From Mycoplasmatota bacterium (GTDB taxonomy: Bacteria > Bacillota_I > Bacilli_A > Acholeplasmatales > Acholeplasmataceae), in the NCBI GenBank assembly GCA_024650045.1, contig JANKMU010000015.1, forward strand, positions 1 through 40,999: a stretch of DNA of 40,999 nucleotides, written 5' to 3'. Below are positions 8,400 to 16,647 of this stretch, piece by piece; position 1 is the stretch's first letter, and every line of letters begins with the position of its first letter. The notes below the pieces were generated by a model. The model saw only the letters and a list, made by a program, of their open reading frames with translations, ran no database searches and had not been told where the DNA came from. Both the position numbers and the translations under genes were made by a program.

Positions 8400-8436
8400 A
8401 TAAAAAGCGAAACACTAATATCTAGTATTTCGCTTT
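8400..8436 (-). terminator. Terminator of the diguanylate cyclase gene
   Basis: The stem AAAGCGAAA (8404-8412) pairs with TTTCGCTTT (8428-8436), extended by ACTA/TAGT after one mismatch. On the minus strand a T-rich tract follows. Confidence 0.75.
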
Positions 8437-8455
8437 ATTTAGTTTTTTTGTTTAT

Positions 8456-9376
8456 TTAAGTTTCTATTTCATAAGCATAAGCGTTTTTCCCTGATTTTTT
8501 AACTTTATATAATAAATCATCTGCTTTTCTAATGACATCATCTTTAATAGTGGCTTGGGTAATTCCAATAGATACTGTAATTGTTTTTTTGGAACGAGGA
8601 ACTTGAATTTGCTTTGTTCTTTGAAGAATTTCTTCTGCCATTTGCTTAATTTCATTTTCAGGTCTAAAGAACATGCCTACAAATTCATCGCCACCAATAC
8701 GATAAAAACGATCGTATTCAGTCTCATATTCTCTTAACAACTCAGCGAATGCTTTGATAAATGCATTACCAGTTGCATGTCCATCGATATCATTGACTTT
8801 TTTGAGGTTATCAATATCCATATAAATGGCATGGAAGTTTTCTCTTTGATAGCGTAAACCATAATGATGATCTAAAGTGTATTTATTAAATAACATTGTT
8901 AATGAATCTTTATGTGCTTTTTCATAATTGAGTTCGATTAAGTTCATATCATAAGTCACATCGTTCATGTAGATTGCGACTATTGATGGATTTTTTTTAG
9001 TAGGAAATGAATTTAATCTAATCCAAACCCTGTTATTGTTGATTAAAATAGGAAAAGTAATATCATTGATTCTTCTAAAATCCGATAACTCATTTGAGAC
9101 ATAGTCAAAGTACTCTTGCTTTCCACCGATTTCTGCGTATTTGCATGAATAATCAATAGAATCCAGTAGTTGACTTAATAATATAGATGGTTGGTTTTCA
9201 TATCCAAATATTTCCAAAGTTCCAGATATAACATGAAATTCTAGGTTTGTCATATCAGAAATATCTGCATATAATAAGACACGATCTTCTCTACCTAATA
9301 ATATATCTTGATAAATGTCAAGATCATATATATTTTTTAGTTCTTTGGAAGATGATTCGAAATATTTATTTTTCAT
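8456..9376 (-). CDS. Diguanylate cyclase (PAS-like sensor plus GGDEF)
   Basis: About 306 residues. The C-terminal half is a GGDEF domain: MDIDNLKKVND with the metal-binding Asp residues, then the active-site signature RIGGDEF at about residues 225-231. It should make cyclic-di-GMP from two GTP. No RxxD inhibitory site is obvious just upstream. The N-terminal 140 residues (FHVISGTLEIFGY and onward) look like a PAS-type sensory domain; there is no membrane segment. A GTG at 9385 is possible, but ATG at 9376 has the better spacing to AGAGAG. It is monocistronic. Confidence 0.85.
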   Translation of the reverse strand: MKNKYFESSSKELKNIYDLDIYQDILLGREDRVLLYADISDMTNLEFHVISGTLEIFGYENQPSILLSQLLDSIDYSCKYAEIGGKQEYFDYVSNELSDFRRINDITFPILINNNRVWIRLNSFPTKKNPSIVAIYMNDVTYDMNLIELNYEKAHKDSLTMLFNKYTLDHHYGLRYQRENFHAIYMDIDNLKKVNDIDGHATGNAFIKAFAELLREYETEYDRFYRIGGDEFVGMFFRPENEIKQMAEEILQRTKQIQVPRSKKTITVSIGITQATIKDDVIRKADDLLYKVKKSGKNAYAYEIET

Positions 9377-9495
9377 ATCAATCACGCTCTCTTAATAAGT
9401 ATGATTTAAAATATCAAATCAATAAATGATAAGCTATTCGAACCCCCTTTTCATTATAGCATGTTATTGTTGATGTAATTCTTACATTTTTCTTA

Positions 9496-9519
9496 AATAA
9501 AAAAGCCCTCAGTGAGGGC
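9496..9519 (-). terminator. Terminator of fabV
   Basis: GCCCTC (9505-9510) pairs with GAGGGC (9514-9519) across a 3-nt loop; the minus strand continues with six T. Confidence 0.85.
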
Positions 9520-9541
9520 AATTATGTGGATTTATATGTAT

Positions 9542-10735
9542 TTAATAAGGTTTTTTTTCTGATAAAGAATTCAAATCAACTTCTTTTTCATAATCTATAT
9601 CATCAAATTCAAAGCCATTAATTTGATAAAACTCTTTTAAAAACATCTCAGTGCCTTTAAGATTCATGATTTCTTTGTTTGTTGCTGTCGTCATCAGGTT
9701 AATCGTTTCCTTTTGTATGGAATCATCCATTTCAAGATGATCTAACCTAATTCTATTTTCATCATCAGTAATTCTGTTATCTCCATAAATCATATCTTTA
9801 AACAAACGATATTTGTGTCCCAAAATAGTTTCATGAACATTTCTTCTAACCATCACATCAAATAAGCATGAAACGTATATTGTCATTTGTGGAATAAAAA
9901 CACTCGCTTTGGTTGTTACTGCTTTACTTGATGAAATCAGTGCTTCTCCATGATATTTTGTTTTTAATAATTGGTTCATTACTTTTGCATGATTTTCTAA
10001 ATCTTCTTTTGCTTTTCCAATCGTTCCACCACGATATATTTTTTCTGTAGTTGGTCCACCAATATAGGTATAAGCTATCGTTTTACACTGATCATTTAAA
10101 ATTTGGTTTTCATCTAGCACATCGATCCAATCATTCCAGTCGCTGCCACCCATAACAAAAATTGTATCTTTAATATCTTGTTCTGTAGCGGTTGTAACTT
10201 TTAAGTCTTTGATTTCTTTTTCGATAATATCAATAGTCTTGCCTTCAGCTTCTTCTCCGATTGCTTTAATATGCGATCTAATGAGTTCATTAGTTTCATA
10301 GTTAAGTCTTCCACCTGATGCTAGAGAATAAATCACTAAATCTAATTTCCCTAAATTTTCTTTAACATACTTAACAACTTCATTTTTTGTTTCTTGACTA
10401 AATGCATCACCCACAAAATCTTTGTGTATGTTTTTTGTTTCTTGAGCAAACTCTTGGAAGTAGATATTATTCCACCAGCCTGCAGAGCCTGTTTTAGATC
10501 CTTTTGGATCGTTTTCAAAAGAAACATTAATGGTATTTGAATCTGCACCATAAGCAAGTGCGATTCTTGAAGCTAATCCGTATCCGGATGAACCACCGAT
10601 GATTAATACATTTTTAGGTCCATTGAATTTTGGATATGATTTTGCTTCTTTGATTTGGTTTGATACATTTTGTTTACATCCAAGAGGATGTGCGTTTGTA
10701 AAAAAATTAGAACGAATTGATGGTTTAATTATCAT
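9542..10735 (-). CDS. fabV: Trans-2-enoyl-CoA / enoyl-ACP reductase FabV
   Basis: A 397-residue member of the FabV/TER family, an NADH-dependent reductase of the last step of fatty-acid elongation (or of crotonyl-CoA). It begins with the family start MIIKPSIRSNFFTNAHPLGC. The extended Rossmann motif is GGSSGYGLASR (47-57), and WWNN follows near residue 85. The catalytic pair is in IYRGGTIGKAK, which gives the FabV-specific Tyr-x8-Lys (about 233 and 242) instead of the Tyr-x6-Lys of FabI. FabV enzymes are typically insensitive to triclosan. ATG at 10735 follows a GGAG site. No other fatty-acid genes are adjacent. Confidence 0.93.
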   Translation of the reverse strand: MIIKPSIRSNFFTNAHPLGCKQNVSNQIKEAKSYPKFNGPKNVLIIGGSSGYGLASRIALAYGADSNTINVSFENDPKGSKTGSAGWWNNIYFQEFAQETKNIHKDFVGDAFSQETKNEVVKYVKENLGKLDLVIYSLASGGRLNYETNELIRSHIKAIGEEAEGKTIDIIEKEIKDLKVTTATEQDIKDTIFVMGGSDWNDWIDVLDENQILNDQCKTIAYTYIGGPTTEKIYRGGTIGKAKEDLENHAKVMNQLLKTKYHGEALISSSKAVTTKASVFIPQMTIYVSCLFDVMVRRNVHETILGHKYRLFKDMIYGDNRITDDENRIRLDHLEMDDSIQKETINLMTTATNKEIMNLKGTEMFLKEFYQINGFEFDDIDYEKEVDLNSLSEKKPY

Positions 10736-10879
10736 AGTTTATAATCTCCTAGTTAATGAATATCATATATGTTATATATTCTATTGAATGACTATATGTA
10801 TTTTAGCATACTTTTTAATTCCATACCATCGATTAAGAAAATGGTAATCATTTTTTTTAGAATTTAATATTTTTTTATT

Positions 10880-11350
10880 TTATGATAAATAAATCATATC
10901 ATCAATAAAATCAGAAACATGAACTGTCTTATCGTTAAAATTAAAGTGATATTTTTTGTTATCCAAGCACATTAAAGCTGTTGAAACGTCTATTTTTAAT
11001 ATACATGTATTTGAGTCGTTTTCATCAACATGTCTATCATAAAATAGATAGAAAGCCTTTTTAAGTTTTTCTCTAATCACTGCATTACTAAGCAAAAGTG
11101 GATGACCTAAGTTCATACATTTTCCTGTAAATCTATTTAACTTGTAAGTTAATGACACATTAGGATTTGTTTGTATTTGCTTAACCTTGTTTGCTAGTTG
11201 ATATGTAGTAACATAAATGCAACCATCCAAAAAATATCCGTCAATGATTCTGACTACGGGTTTGTCTTGATCCATAGTAGCAAGCGCATATTGGATATCT
11301 TTTCCAAAACTTTGATTCATCAACTGTAATGCTAATTCAAATTCATTCAT
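10880..11350 (-). CDS. Pyridoxamine 5'-phosphate oxidase-like FMN-binding protein
   Basis: A 156-residue split-barrel flavin-binding protein. The pattern YALATMDQDKPVVRII, then LDGCIYVTTYQLANKVKQIQ and NPNVSLTYK, is typical of the PNPOx-like/general-stress FMN family (compare COG3467/COG5015 types). Such proteins bind FMN, F420 or haem; the function of this one is unknown. ATG at 11350 has an AAAGGT site. It diverges from the GNAT gene at 11458. Confidence 0.7.
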   Translation of the reverse strand: MNEFELALQLMNQSFGKDIQYALATMDQDKPVVRIIDGYFLDGCIYVTTYQLANKVKQIQTNPNVSLTYKLNRFTGKCMNLGHPLLLSNAVIREKLKKAFYLFYDRHVDENDSNTCILKIDVSTALMCLDNKKYHFNFNDKTVHVSDFIDDMIYLS

Positions 11351-11387
11351 ATACTTACCTTTCGTATTAAAGTATCGTTATATATTA

Positions 11388-11416
11388 TTTATATTTTATC
11401 ATGTTTATGCTACAAT
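11388..11416 (+). promoter_or_regulatory. Candidate promoter of the GNAT gene at 11458
   Basis: TTTATA (11388-11393), 17-nt spacer, TACAAT (11411-11416), placing the start of transcription about 35 nt before the ATG. Confidence 0.4.
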
Positions 11417-11457
11417 TTGATTGATAAGTATTTAGAATACATTTATGGAGGATAACA

Positions 11458-12000
11458 ATGGAAATAAAGTTTTTATCATTTGAAGACCTCGAAGCATACC
11501 ATAAAATACCCATGTTTAAAATCGGTTCACAAATCTATGCGTTTGATGACAATGAAAATCTAACTAAAAAGAATGTCAAACCTTTTTCTATCGATTTAGC
11601 AGGTGAAGAAAAAGTATCCGATTGGGTGAAGATACTCAATGAAAAAACAACTTCTATTGTTGTTTTAGAAGAAAATGGTATTTGGGTTGGTGGTTGTATA
11701 ACTGTTACACACTCACCAAGAGTCAATATGTTGAGAAACAATATGCAAAATGCAGTATTATGGGATATACGTGTTCATCCTCAATATCAAAATTTAGGTG
11801 TTGGAAGTATATTACTCGAAGCTTCTATTAAGTTTTCTAAACAAATGAATTGTAAACATTTGATTATTGAGACGCAAGATAATAACCCAAAAGCAATTGA
11901 TTTTTATTTAAAACATAATGCAAAATTGATTGAGATCAACAAACAAGCTTATCAAGATACACCTAATGAAACTCAACTTATTTTTCAATTAGATTTGTAG
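11458..12000 (+). CDS. GNAT N-acetyltransferase, streptothricin-acetyltransferase-like
   Basis: A 180-residue GNAT protein. The acetyl-CoA pyrophosphate loop is YQNLGVGSILL after the beta-4 strand VLWDIRVHP. The following HLIIETQDNNPKAIDFYLKHN and the ENxQAY-like end (INKQAY) resemble streptothricin acetyltransferases (Sat family), which modify the beta-lysine of that antibiotic. The resemblance is motif-level, so resistance is only a possibility. ATG at 11458 follows TGGAGG. The next GNAT gene is 84 nt downstream. Confidence 0.75.
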   Translation: MEIKFLSFEDLEAYHKIPMFKIGSQIYAFDDNENLTKKNVKPFSIDLAGEEKVSDWVKILNEKTTSIVVLEENGIWVGGCITVTHSPRVNMLRNNMQNAVLWDIRVHPQYQNLGVGSILLEASIKFSKQMNCKHLIIETQDNNPKAIDFYLKHNAKLIEINKQAYQDTPNETQLIFQLDL

Positions 12001-12084
12001 TGATAAAGTTAAACTAGATAAAAATGTTTCATTGTCAAATGTAGCTAAATGATATATGTCAACAAAATACTAAGGAGGTATCGA

Positions 12085-12570
12085 ATGAGTCAATTTAAAA
12101 TAAGATTTGCAACTAAAGATGATGCAGGTTTAATACTTGAGTTTATTAAATCACTCGCTGTATATGAAAAAATGGAAAATGATGTGGTTGCTACTATAGA
12201 AAGTATTAAAACATCTATTTTTGAGCTTCACCAAGCCGAAGTTATTATTGGTGAAGAGGATAGTAAACCTATTGGTTTTGCACTTTTCTATTATAATTAT
12301 TCAACCTTTTTAGGTAAAGCTAATCTTTTTTTAGAAGATTTATTTATTAATGAACCTTATCGAAATAAAGGTTATGGAAAACAAATGCTTTCATACTTAG
12401 CTAAAATAGCGGTGGATAAAAATTGTGATCGTTTGGATTGGTGGTGTCTAGATTGGAATACACCTTCAATAGAGTTTTATAAAAAAATAGGTGCACAACA
12501 ATTGAGTGAATGGAACGTTTTTAGGTTACAACAAGATGCCTTAAAAAAACTATCTAAAGGTTATAAATAA
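12085..12570 (+). CDS. GNAT acetyltransferase, SSAT2 / thialysine acetyltransferase-like
   Basis: 161 residues from ATG 12085, which has an AAGGAGG site; the frame is open 12 codons further up but has no site there. The family signature is clear: IRFATKDDAGLILEFIKSLA at the start, FLEDLFINEPYRNKGYG as acetyl-CoA loop, and RLDWWCLDWNTPSIEFYKKI with the WNxPSIxFY pattern of diamine/thialysine N-acetyltransferases. The substrate would be a small primary amine or lysine analogue. It is probably co-transcribed with the upstream GNAT gene. Confidence 0.8.
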   Translation: MSQFKIRFATKDDAGLILEFIKSLAVYEKMENDVVATIESIKTSIFELHQAEVIIGEEDSKPIGFALFYYNYSTFLGKANLFLEDLFINEPYRNKGYGKQMLSYLAKIAVDKNCDRLDWWCLDWNTPSIEFYKKIGAQQLSEWNVFRLQQDALKKLSKGYK

Positions 12571-12588
12571 ATTCATTTGATAATAAAT

Positions 12589-12616
12589 AAAAGTCTATCG
12601 ATGATAGACTTTTTTG
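12589..12616. terminator. Bidirectional terminator between convergent GNAT genes
   Basis: The stem AAAAGTCTATC (12589-12599) pairs with GATAGACTTTT (12603-12613) over a 3-nt loop, with T-runs in both directions. Confidence 0.85.
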
Positions 12617-12624
12617 TTGTTATT

Positions 12625-13134
12625 TTATAATGACTCAAAAAAATAGATATCTCCGCATATACCATCTTCATACTCAGTATTTGGGTAATTTCTAATACAT
12701 TCAAAATTTCCATTTGTATAGGCATGAATCGTCTTCGTCCAAAAGATTGTTGATCCTAGATTCTTAGGATGTGCTTTGAGTTGCCATTTGCCTTTATGAA
12801 TATCTAAGACTTGAAATACTGCTTTTTTACCTACATGTTTATTTCTGTATTTATGGACAATAAAAAATTCTGCCATTTGAAAATCAGTTGGTCTATCATC
12901 TACTTCTGGCAAATCAATGACCATGGCAAATCCAGCAATTTGATCATTAACGATAATAAAATATGCCCATCTCTTGTTTTCTGTCCAATAATAATCTAAA
13001 TATGAATACCCATATAAACCTAATTGATTCAATTCAATATTCGTATATTGTGAAAATTCATATTGATATTTTTCTAATAGATTTCTAAGAATTTCTTTGT
13101 CAGTTTCTAAAACTTTTTTAAGTGCTACTGTCAT
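12625..13134 (-). CDS. GNAT-fold acetyltransferase
   Basis: About 169 residues. Domain pattern: WAYFIIVNDQIAGFAMV (beta strands 2-3), MAEFFIVHKYRNKHVGKKAV (acetyl-CoA loop R-N-K-x-V-G) and WQLKAHPKNLGSTIFWTK. It resembles the predicted acetyltransferases of COG5628. The frame opens at 13146, but ATG at 13134 sits 6-7 nt behind GGAG and is preferred; either way the start overlaps the end of the upstream GNAT gene, so the two are translationally coupled. It is the last gene of a three-gene GNAT operon (14562 to 12625). Substrate unknown. Confidence 0.75.
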   Translation of the reverse strand: MTVALKKVLETDKEILRNLLEKYQYEFSQYTNIELNQLGLYGYSYLDYYWTENKRWAYFIIVNDQIAGFAMVIDLPEVDDRPTDFQMAEFFIVHKYRNKHVGKKAVFQVLDIHKGKWQLKAHPKNLGSTIFWTKTIHAYTNGNFECIRNYPNTEYEDGICGDIYFFESL

Positions 13135-13963
13135 CTTGTTCTCCATTCATTTTTTTCATCATGGTAAAGCTTTGATATCCTTTTGGATTGTTTTCTCTCA
13201 TATGAACAACTTTAAATCCAAACTTTTCATAAAATGGTTTTGCTTGAAATGAAGTTGTTCCTAGCTCAATAACTTGGCACTTATTAAGTTTAGCAAATTC
13301 GATAGCTCTATTCATGAGTTCTGTTCCGACATGATTTTTTCTATATGTTTTATCGACCACAAGTCGATCAACATATAAAAGATTTTCATATAACTCACAT
13401 TGGATGCCACCAATACATTGTTGATCCTCAAGTGCTGCAATATCAAATCTTTTAATGATTTCATCATTGATTTGATAAGTTTGATTGAATTGTTTAACTT
13501 TTTGATCTATGATTTTTTGATATTTTTCAATAGCCTCATTTGTTAAAGTGACTGTGTTTTCATTGTTATCTACTTTTATTGAAGTTAAATCTGCATAGTA
13601 ATAAGTATCACCATTTGGATAATAAATGGCATTAACCTGTTTGAAACCTGCAGTTAAAAAATCATTAAATTGTTCTTTAACCTTAGTAAAGGATTTTATA
13701 CCAAATGCTTTGTTTTGATAGTAGTTCCAAGCTTTTTGAATCATTTGTTGCAAAATTTGAGTATTTTCATAAAAGACATGTCCAATAGTTGCCCAATCCC
13801 AACTGTAATGCACTGTTAAAGCCCCCACTAATCGATTTTGCTCAATCTTATATAGATATATACAATCTCGATCATCATAAGTCGCAAAGTTACTATTATA
13901 GGATCTTAATAAAGTTTTAATTGCTTCTTCGTATTTTTTTTCTTCGTCTATTAGATAAATCAT
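13118..13963 (-). CDS. Two-domain GNAT acetyltransferase
   Basis: About 281 residues from ATG 13963, which follows AAGGAG; the open frame runs 14 codons further up but has no site there. The C-terminal half is a standard GNAT domain: LLYVDRLVVDKTYRKNHVGT with the acetyl-CoA loop, then VIELGTTSFQAKPFYEKFGF. The N-terminal half (LYKIEQNRLVGALTVHYSWD and onward) has a GNAT-like strand order but no acetyl-CoA loop, suggesting a degenerate tandem domain. It is the middle gene of a GNAT operon and overlaps the next gene. Substrate unknown. Confidence 0.7.
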   Translation of the reverse strand: MIYLIDEEKKYEEAIKTLLRSYNSNFATYDDRDCIYLYKIEQNRLVGALTVHYSWDWATIGHVFYENTQILQQMIQKAWNYYQNKAFGIKSFTKVKEQFNDFLTAGFKQVNAIYYPNGDTYYYADLTSIKVDNNENTVTLTNEAIEKYQKIIDQKVKQFNQTYQINDEIIKRFDIAALEDQQCIGGIQCELYENLLYVDRLVVDKTYRKNHVGTELMNRAIEFAKLNKCQVIELGTTSFQAKPFYEKFGFKVVHMRENNPKGYQSFTMMKKMNGEQDDSST

Positions 13964-13980
13964 GATGCTTGTTCTCCTTG

Positions 13981-14562
13981 TTATATTTTGATTCTCATAA
14001 TGCAATGATTTTTTCCTTTAGTATCAATATATTTAAAACCTGTATTTTCAAAAATTTGTCTTGTTGAATTATATAAAAATGAACTCGTTACAGATATGCC
14101 TTTGGTATCTTGAGGATAGCTTTCAACAATACCTCCACCAGCTTCTTTAATAAGCTTTAAAGCACCTTTTAATGCAAATTCAGAAATTCCTTTTTTTCGA
14201 TAATCTCGATCAACAAAAATACATGTAATTCGATAATCAGGTAATTCAGTTTTTGATTCTACTTCTTTTTTATGATAAATGTTTGTCAACTCATTTGGAC
14301 TTCCATATTGGCACCAACCTATACACATGTTGTTATGAAATACAAGTGCTGCATGAGCTCGATTGGTTTCAACAAAATACTTTTTTAGTAAGCGATTATT
14401 TTCAAAACTTCTAATGCGATCCTTAGGTTTATCATGAAAATTTAGACACCAACATCCTCCCCAAACACCATGATGCTTAACGATAAGTTTTTCATAAGCA
14501 TCCCATGTATCTATATTTAAAGGTTTGATAGTATATTGATTCGAATCTATTGTTTTTATCAT
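13981..14562 (-). CDS. GNAT acetyltransferase
   Basis: 193 residues. The N-terminal GVWGGCWCLNFH and CIGWCQYG are typical of a widespread GNAT subfamily that handles small molecules, and ITCIFVDRDYRKKGISEFAL is the acetyl-CoA-binding loop. The C-terminus GGGIVESYPQDTKG followed by STRQIFENTGF matches the same subfamily. ATG at 14562 has a weak AGAGG site 13 nt upstream. It is first gene of the 14562-12625 operon, with 17 nt to the next start. Substrate unknown. Confidence 0.75.
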   Translation of the reverse strand: MIKTIDSNQYTIKPLNIDTWDAYEKLIVKHHGVWGGCWCLNFHDKPKDRIRSFENNRLLKKYFVETNRAHAALVFHNNMCIGWCQYGSPNELTNIYHKKEVESKTELPDYRITCIFVDRDYRKKGISEFALKGALKLIKEAGGGIVESYPQDTKGISVTSSFLYNSTRQIFENTGFKYIDTKGKNHCIMRIKI

Positions 14563-14635
14563 ATATGATTACTAGCCTCTCACATTGATATAAATCTTTA
14601 TTTCAATTATATCATGATAATTTCTGATAAATGAT

Positions 14636-14675
14636 GAAAAAAGATATATTGAGAAATGATTAAACTCAATATATC
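14636..14675 (-). terminator. Terminator of the DUF1858-DUF438-YbaN operon
   Basis: The stem GATATATTGAG (14643-14653) pairs with CTCAATATATC (14665-14675), followed by six T on the minus strand. Confidence 0.7.
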
Positions 14676-14692
14676 CTATATGTTTGTTTAAA

Positions 14693-15049
14693 TTAAATTG
14701 TTTTAACTTGTGTGAAAAAATAAAGATACTTTATCGCAGCAATGATGATCAAAATGATTGTAACAATTGGTTGGTTTGTTATGATAATCGTTGTTAGTAA
14801 GATACAGTCAACAAAAATCATTAAACTCCATTTTTGTTTTCTTGTCATTGATCTTTCTTCAGCAAATCTTTTGAGATATTTATGATATAATTTCGTGTTG
14901 ATAAACCATTGATGAAATTTATCAGATCCTTTAGAAAAGAAATATAACGTTAATAATAAAAATGGTGTTGTTGGTAAAACAGGCAATATAATACCTATGA
15001 CTCCTAGTCCTAATGTTAAGAAGCCAAGGCTGACATAAATCATTTTCAT
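14693..15049 (-). CDS. YbaN/DUF454 small membrane protein
   Basis: 118 residues with three or four membrane segments. The N-terminal FLTLGLGVIGIILPVLPTTPFLLL is the DUF454 signature, followed by the conserved amphipathic segment with FHQWFINTKLYHKYLKRF and RKQKW. The role of the family is not established; members often sit next to redox or oxygen-response genes. Its ATG overlaps the TAA of the DUF438 gene (TAATG), so translation is coupled. Confidence 0.85.
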   Translation of the reverse strand: MKMIYVSLGFLTLGLGVIGIILPVLPTTPFLLLTLYFFSKGSDKFHQWFINTKLYHKYLKRFAEERSMTRKQKWSLMIFVDCILLTTIIITNQPIVTIILIIIAAIKYLYFFTQVKTI

Positions 15050-16266
15050 TAATCTTTAGAAACAAGGCGTTTTTCGCCTTCTAACGCTACAATATGTTGA
15101 ATGTTTTGTGTGATTTCTAGTGTACCTAAATATTCATTATCTTTTGAACGAACTGCGAAATATCTGATATATACAAACATGTCTTTAAGTTTTATCCAAA
15201 AATCTTCATTGTCTTTTTTTCCTGATTTAAAACTATCGATTATTTCATCAACAACGTGTACACTCTGAGGTGGATGACACATGGATACATGTCTTCCTAT
15301 AATCGTTTTGGGACGATCAAAGATACGTTCTTTGCCTTGAGTAAAATATTTAACATAACCTTCATGATCAACAAAAGTCATGTCAAATGGTAATGTGTTT
15401 AACATTTGATTGACTTGTTCAAATGATAAACTACCAGCATCAAATAAAACTTCTTGTTCATTTGATTGCTTAACTTCTTGTTCATCAACATGTTCTTCTT
15501 TTTCATCTGGTTTCCATGACTCTGTAGGCTTATTTAAAAAGTAACCAATTTCTTCAGATGATGAATCTACTAAAACCCAATCAAAAAAAGTCATGTTCTC
15601 TAAAAGCATGGGCATTAAAATATTATCTTCTTTAAAGACCATATCTTTAATCTTTTCGACATTAAGTTTGATCTTTTCTCTTGTTTTCTTTTCATCTTGT
15701 TCGATAGAACCAAGATCATTTAAAATTTCTTTTATTTCTGATCTGATTTCATCATCGACACCCCACATTACTTTAGGTGGTGCGGTAATCCCTACTTTTT
15801 CGAGCTTAGGGAAAAATAGATACTCTTTTCTTGCATAGTGAAAGTGAATTTCTTTTAATCGATCATATGCGACTCGTAACATCAAATCTACCGACTTTCC
15901 TGTTTGATTTAAGTAAGGTTCTATTTCTTCTGCAATAAGATTTAATATACTCTCATTTTCTTGTTTAAAAATTCTAACAGGATGTCCTTTAATTGATTCA
16001 TGGTCTGAGAGACTATGAATATCTGAAATAGATCCTTCAAAAACTGCAGCATGAACATCGCAAAGTTTTTGTACTTCTCCTACAGCCATCCCATCTTTGA
16101 TTAAACTTTGTTCCATTTGAGTTATCTCAAGTGTTGTTACATCTTCAAAATGTTCTCTAAACACCTTTTTAGCCTCTTCTAAAGAGGTTCCACTATGTAA
16201 ACTTAATATGATTTCTTTAAGTTTTTCTTGTCTCTTTTGTGATACATTATTAATGAATTCACTCAT
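15049..16266 (-). CDS. DUF438 / hemerythrin-like / PAS protein
   Basis: 405 residues with three recognisable parts. Residues 5-75 are DUF438 (LKEIILSLHSGTSLEEAKKV and VGEVQKLCDVHAAVF). About 90-235 is a hemerythrin HHE-like four-helix region, with GHPVRIFKQEN, IHFHYARKEYLFFPKLEKVG, APPKVMWGVDDEI and NILMPML supplying the expected His and acidic ligands. After an acidic linker, 285-400 is a PAS domain (FDMTFVDHEGYVKYFTQGKE). This architecture is widespread in anaerobes and is thought to sense oxygen, NO or redox state. It lies between DUF1858 (2 nt upstream) and YbaN (TAATG overlap). Confidence 0.88.
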   Translation of the reverse strand: MSEFINNVSQKRQEKLKEIILSLHSGTSLEEAKKVFREHFEDVTTLEITQMEQSLIKDGMAVGEVQKLCDVHAAVFEGSISDIHSLSDHESIKGHPVRIFKQENESILNLIAEEIEPYLNQTGKSVDLMLRVAYDRLKEIHFHYARKEYLFFPKLEKVGITAPPKVMWGVDDEIRSEIKEILNDLGSIEQDEKKTREKIKLNVEKIKDMVFKEDNILMPMLLENMTFFDWVLVDSSSEEIGYFLNKPTESWKPDEKEEHVDEQEVKQSNEQEVLFDAGSLSFEQVNQMLNTLPFDMTFVDHEGYVKYFTQGKERIFDRPKTIIGRHVSMCHPPQSVHVVDEIIDSFKSGKKDNEDFWIKLKDMFVYIRYFAVRSKDNEYLGTLEITQNIQHIVALEGEKRLVSKD

Positions 16267-16268
16267 CT

Positions 16269-16493
16269 TTATTCTCCTTCTACTTGATAGCCTTTTTCTT
16301 CAAGACTCTTTTTGATGATAACTAGATCAATTTTTCTTAAATTTGATCCAGCTTTTAATGTCATAAATCTTCCTACTGTTTGTAACATGCCTGGTTTAGT
16401 TATTTCTTTAAACCCTAAATCATGTAATATATGTTTAAGCTTTTCATCTTTTTGAACAAGCTCTAATATCGTTTCATTGATATTAATAATCAT
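16269..16493 (-). CDS. DUF1858 domain protein
   Basis: 74 residues covering a single DUF1858 domain. The pattern ETILELVQKDEKLKHILHDL, then GFKEI and a TVGRFMTLKAGS segment, matches the family. The domain often accompanies hybrid-cluster or DUF438 proteins. Its function is unknown; the tight link to the DUF438/hemerythrin gene suggests a shared role in redox or nitrosative sensing. ATG at 16493 follows GGAAGTGATTCG. First gene of the operon. Confidence 0.8.
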   Translation of the reverse strand: MIININETILELVQKDEKLKHILHDLGFKEITKPGMLQTVGRFMTLKAGSNLRKIDLVIIKKSLEEKGYQVEGE

Positions 16494-16580
16494 CGAATCA
16501 CTTCCTTACCCGATTATTTTATCAAAAGATATTTTTTAATCAAAGCAATATCCCTTATGAAAATGGTTTTATGTTTGAAT

Positions 16581-16612
16581 AAAAAATAAGACAATGATTT
16601 ATCATTGCCTTA
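16581..16612 (-). terminator. Terminator of the nnr gene
   Basis: TAAGaCAATGA (16587-16597) pairs with TCATTGcCTTA (16602-16612) with one mismatch; the minus strand continues into a T-run. Confidence 0.75.
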
Positions 16613-16647
16613 GTTTATAAATGTTACATATAATTAGTTGAAATATT

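Noticed and set aside
10838-10854. Terminator for the PNPOx-like gene (AAAATG/CATTTT)
   Set aside because: The stem has only six AT-rich pairs and its T-run is on the wrong strand.
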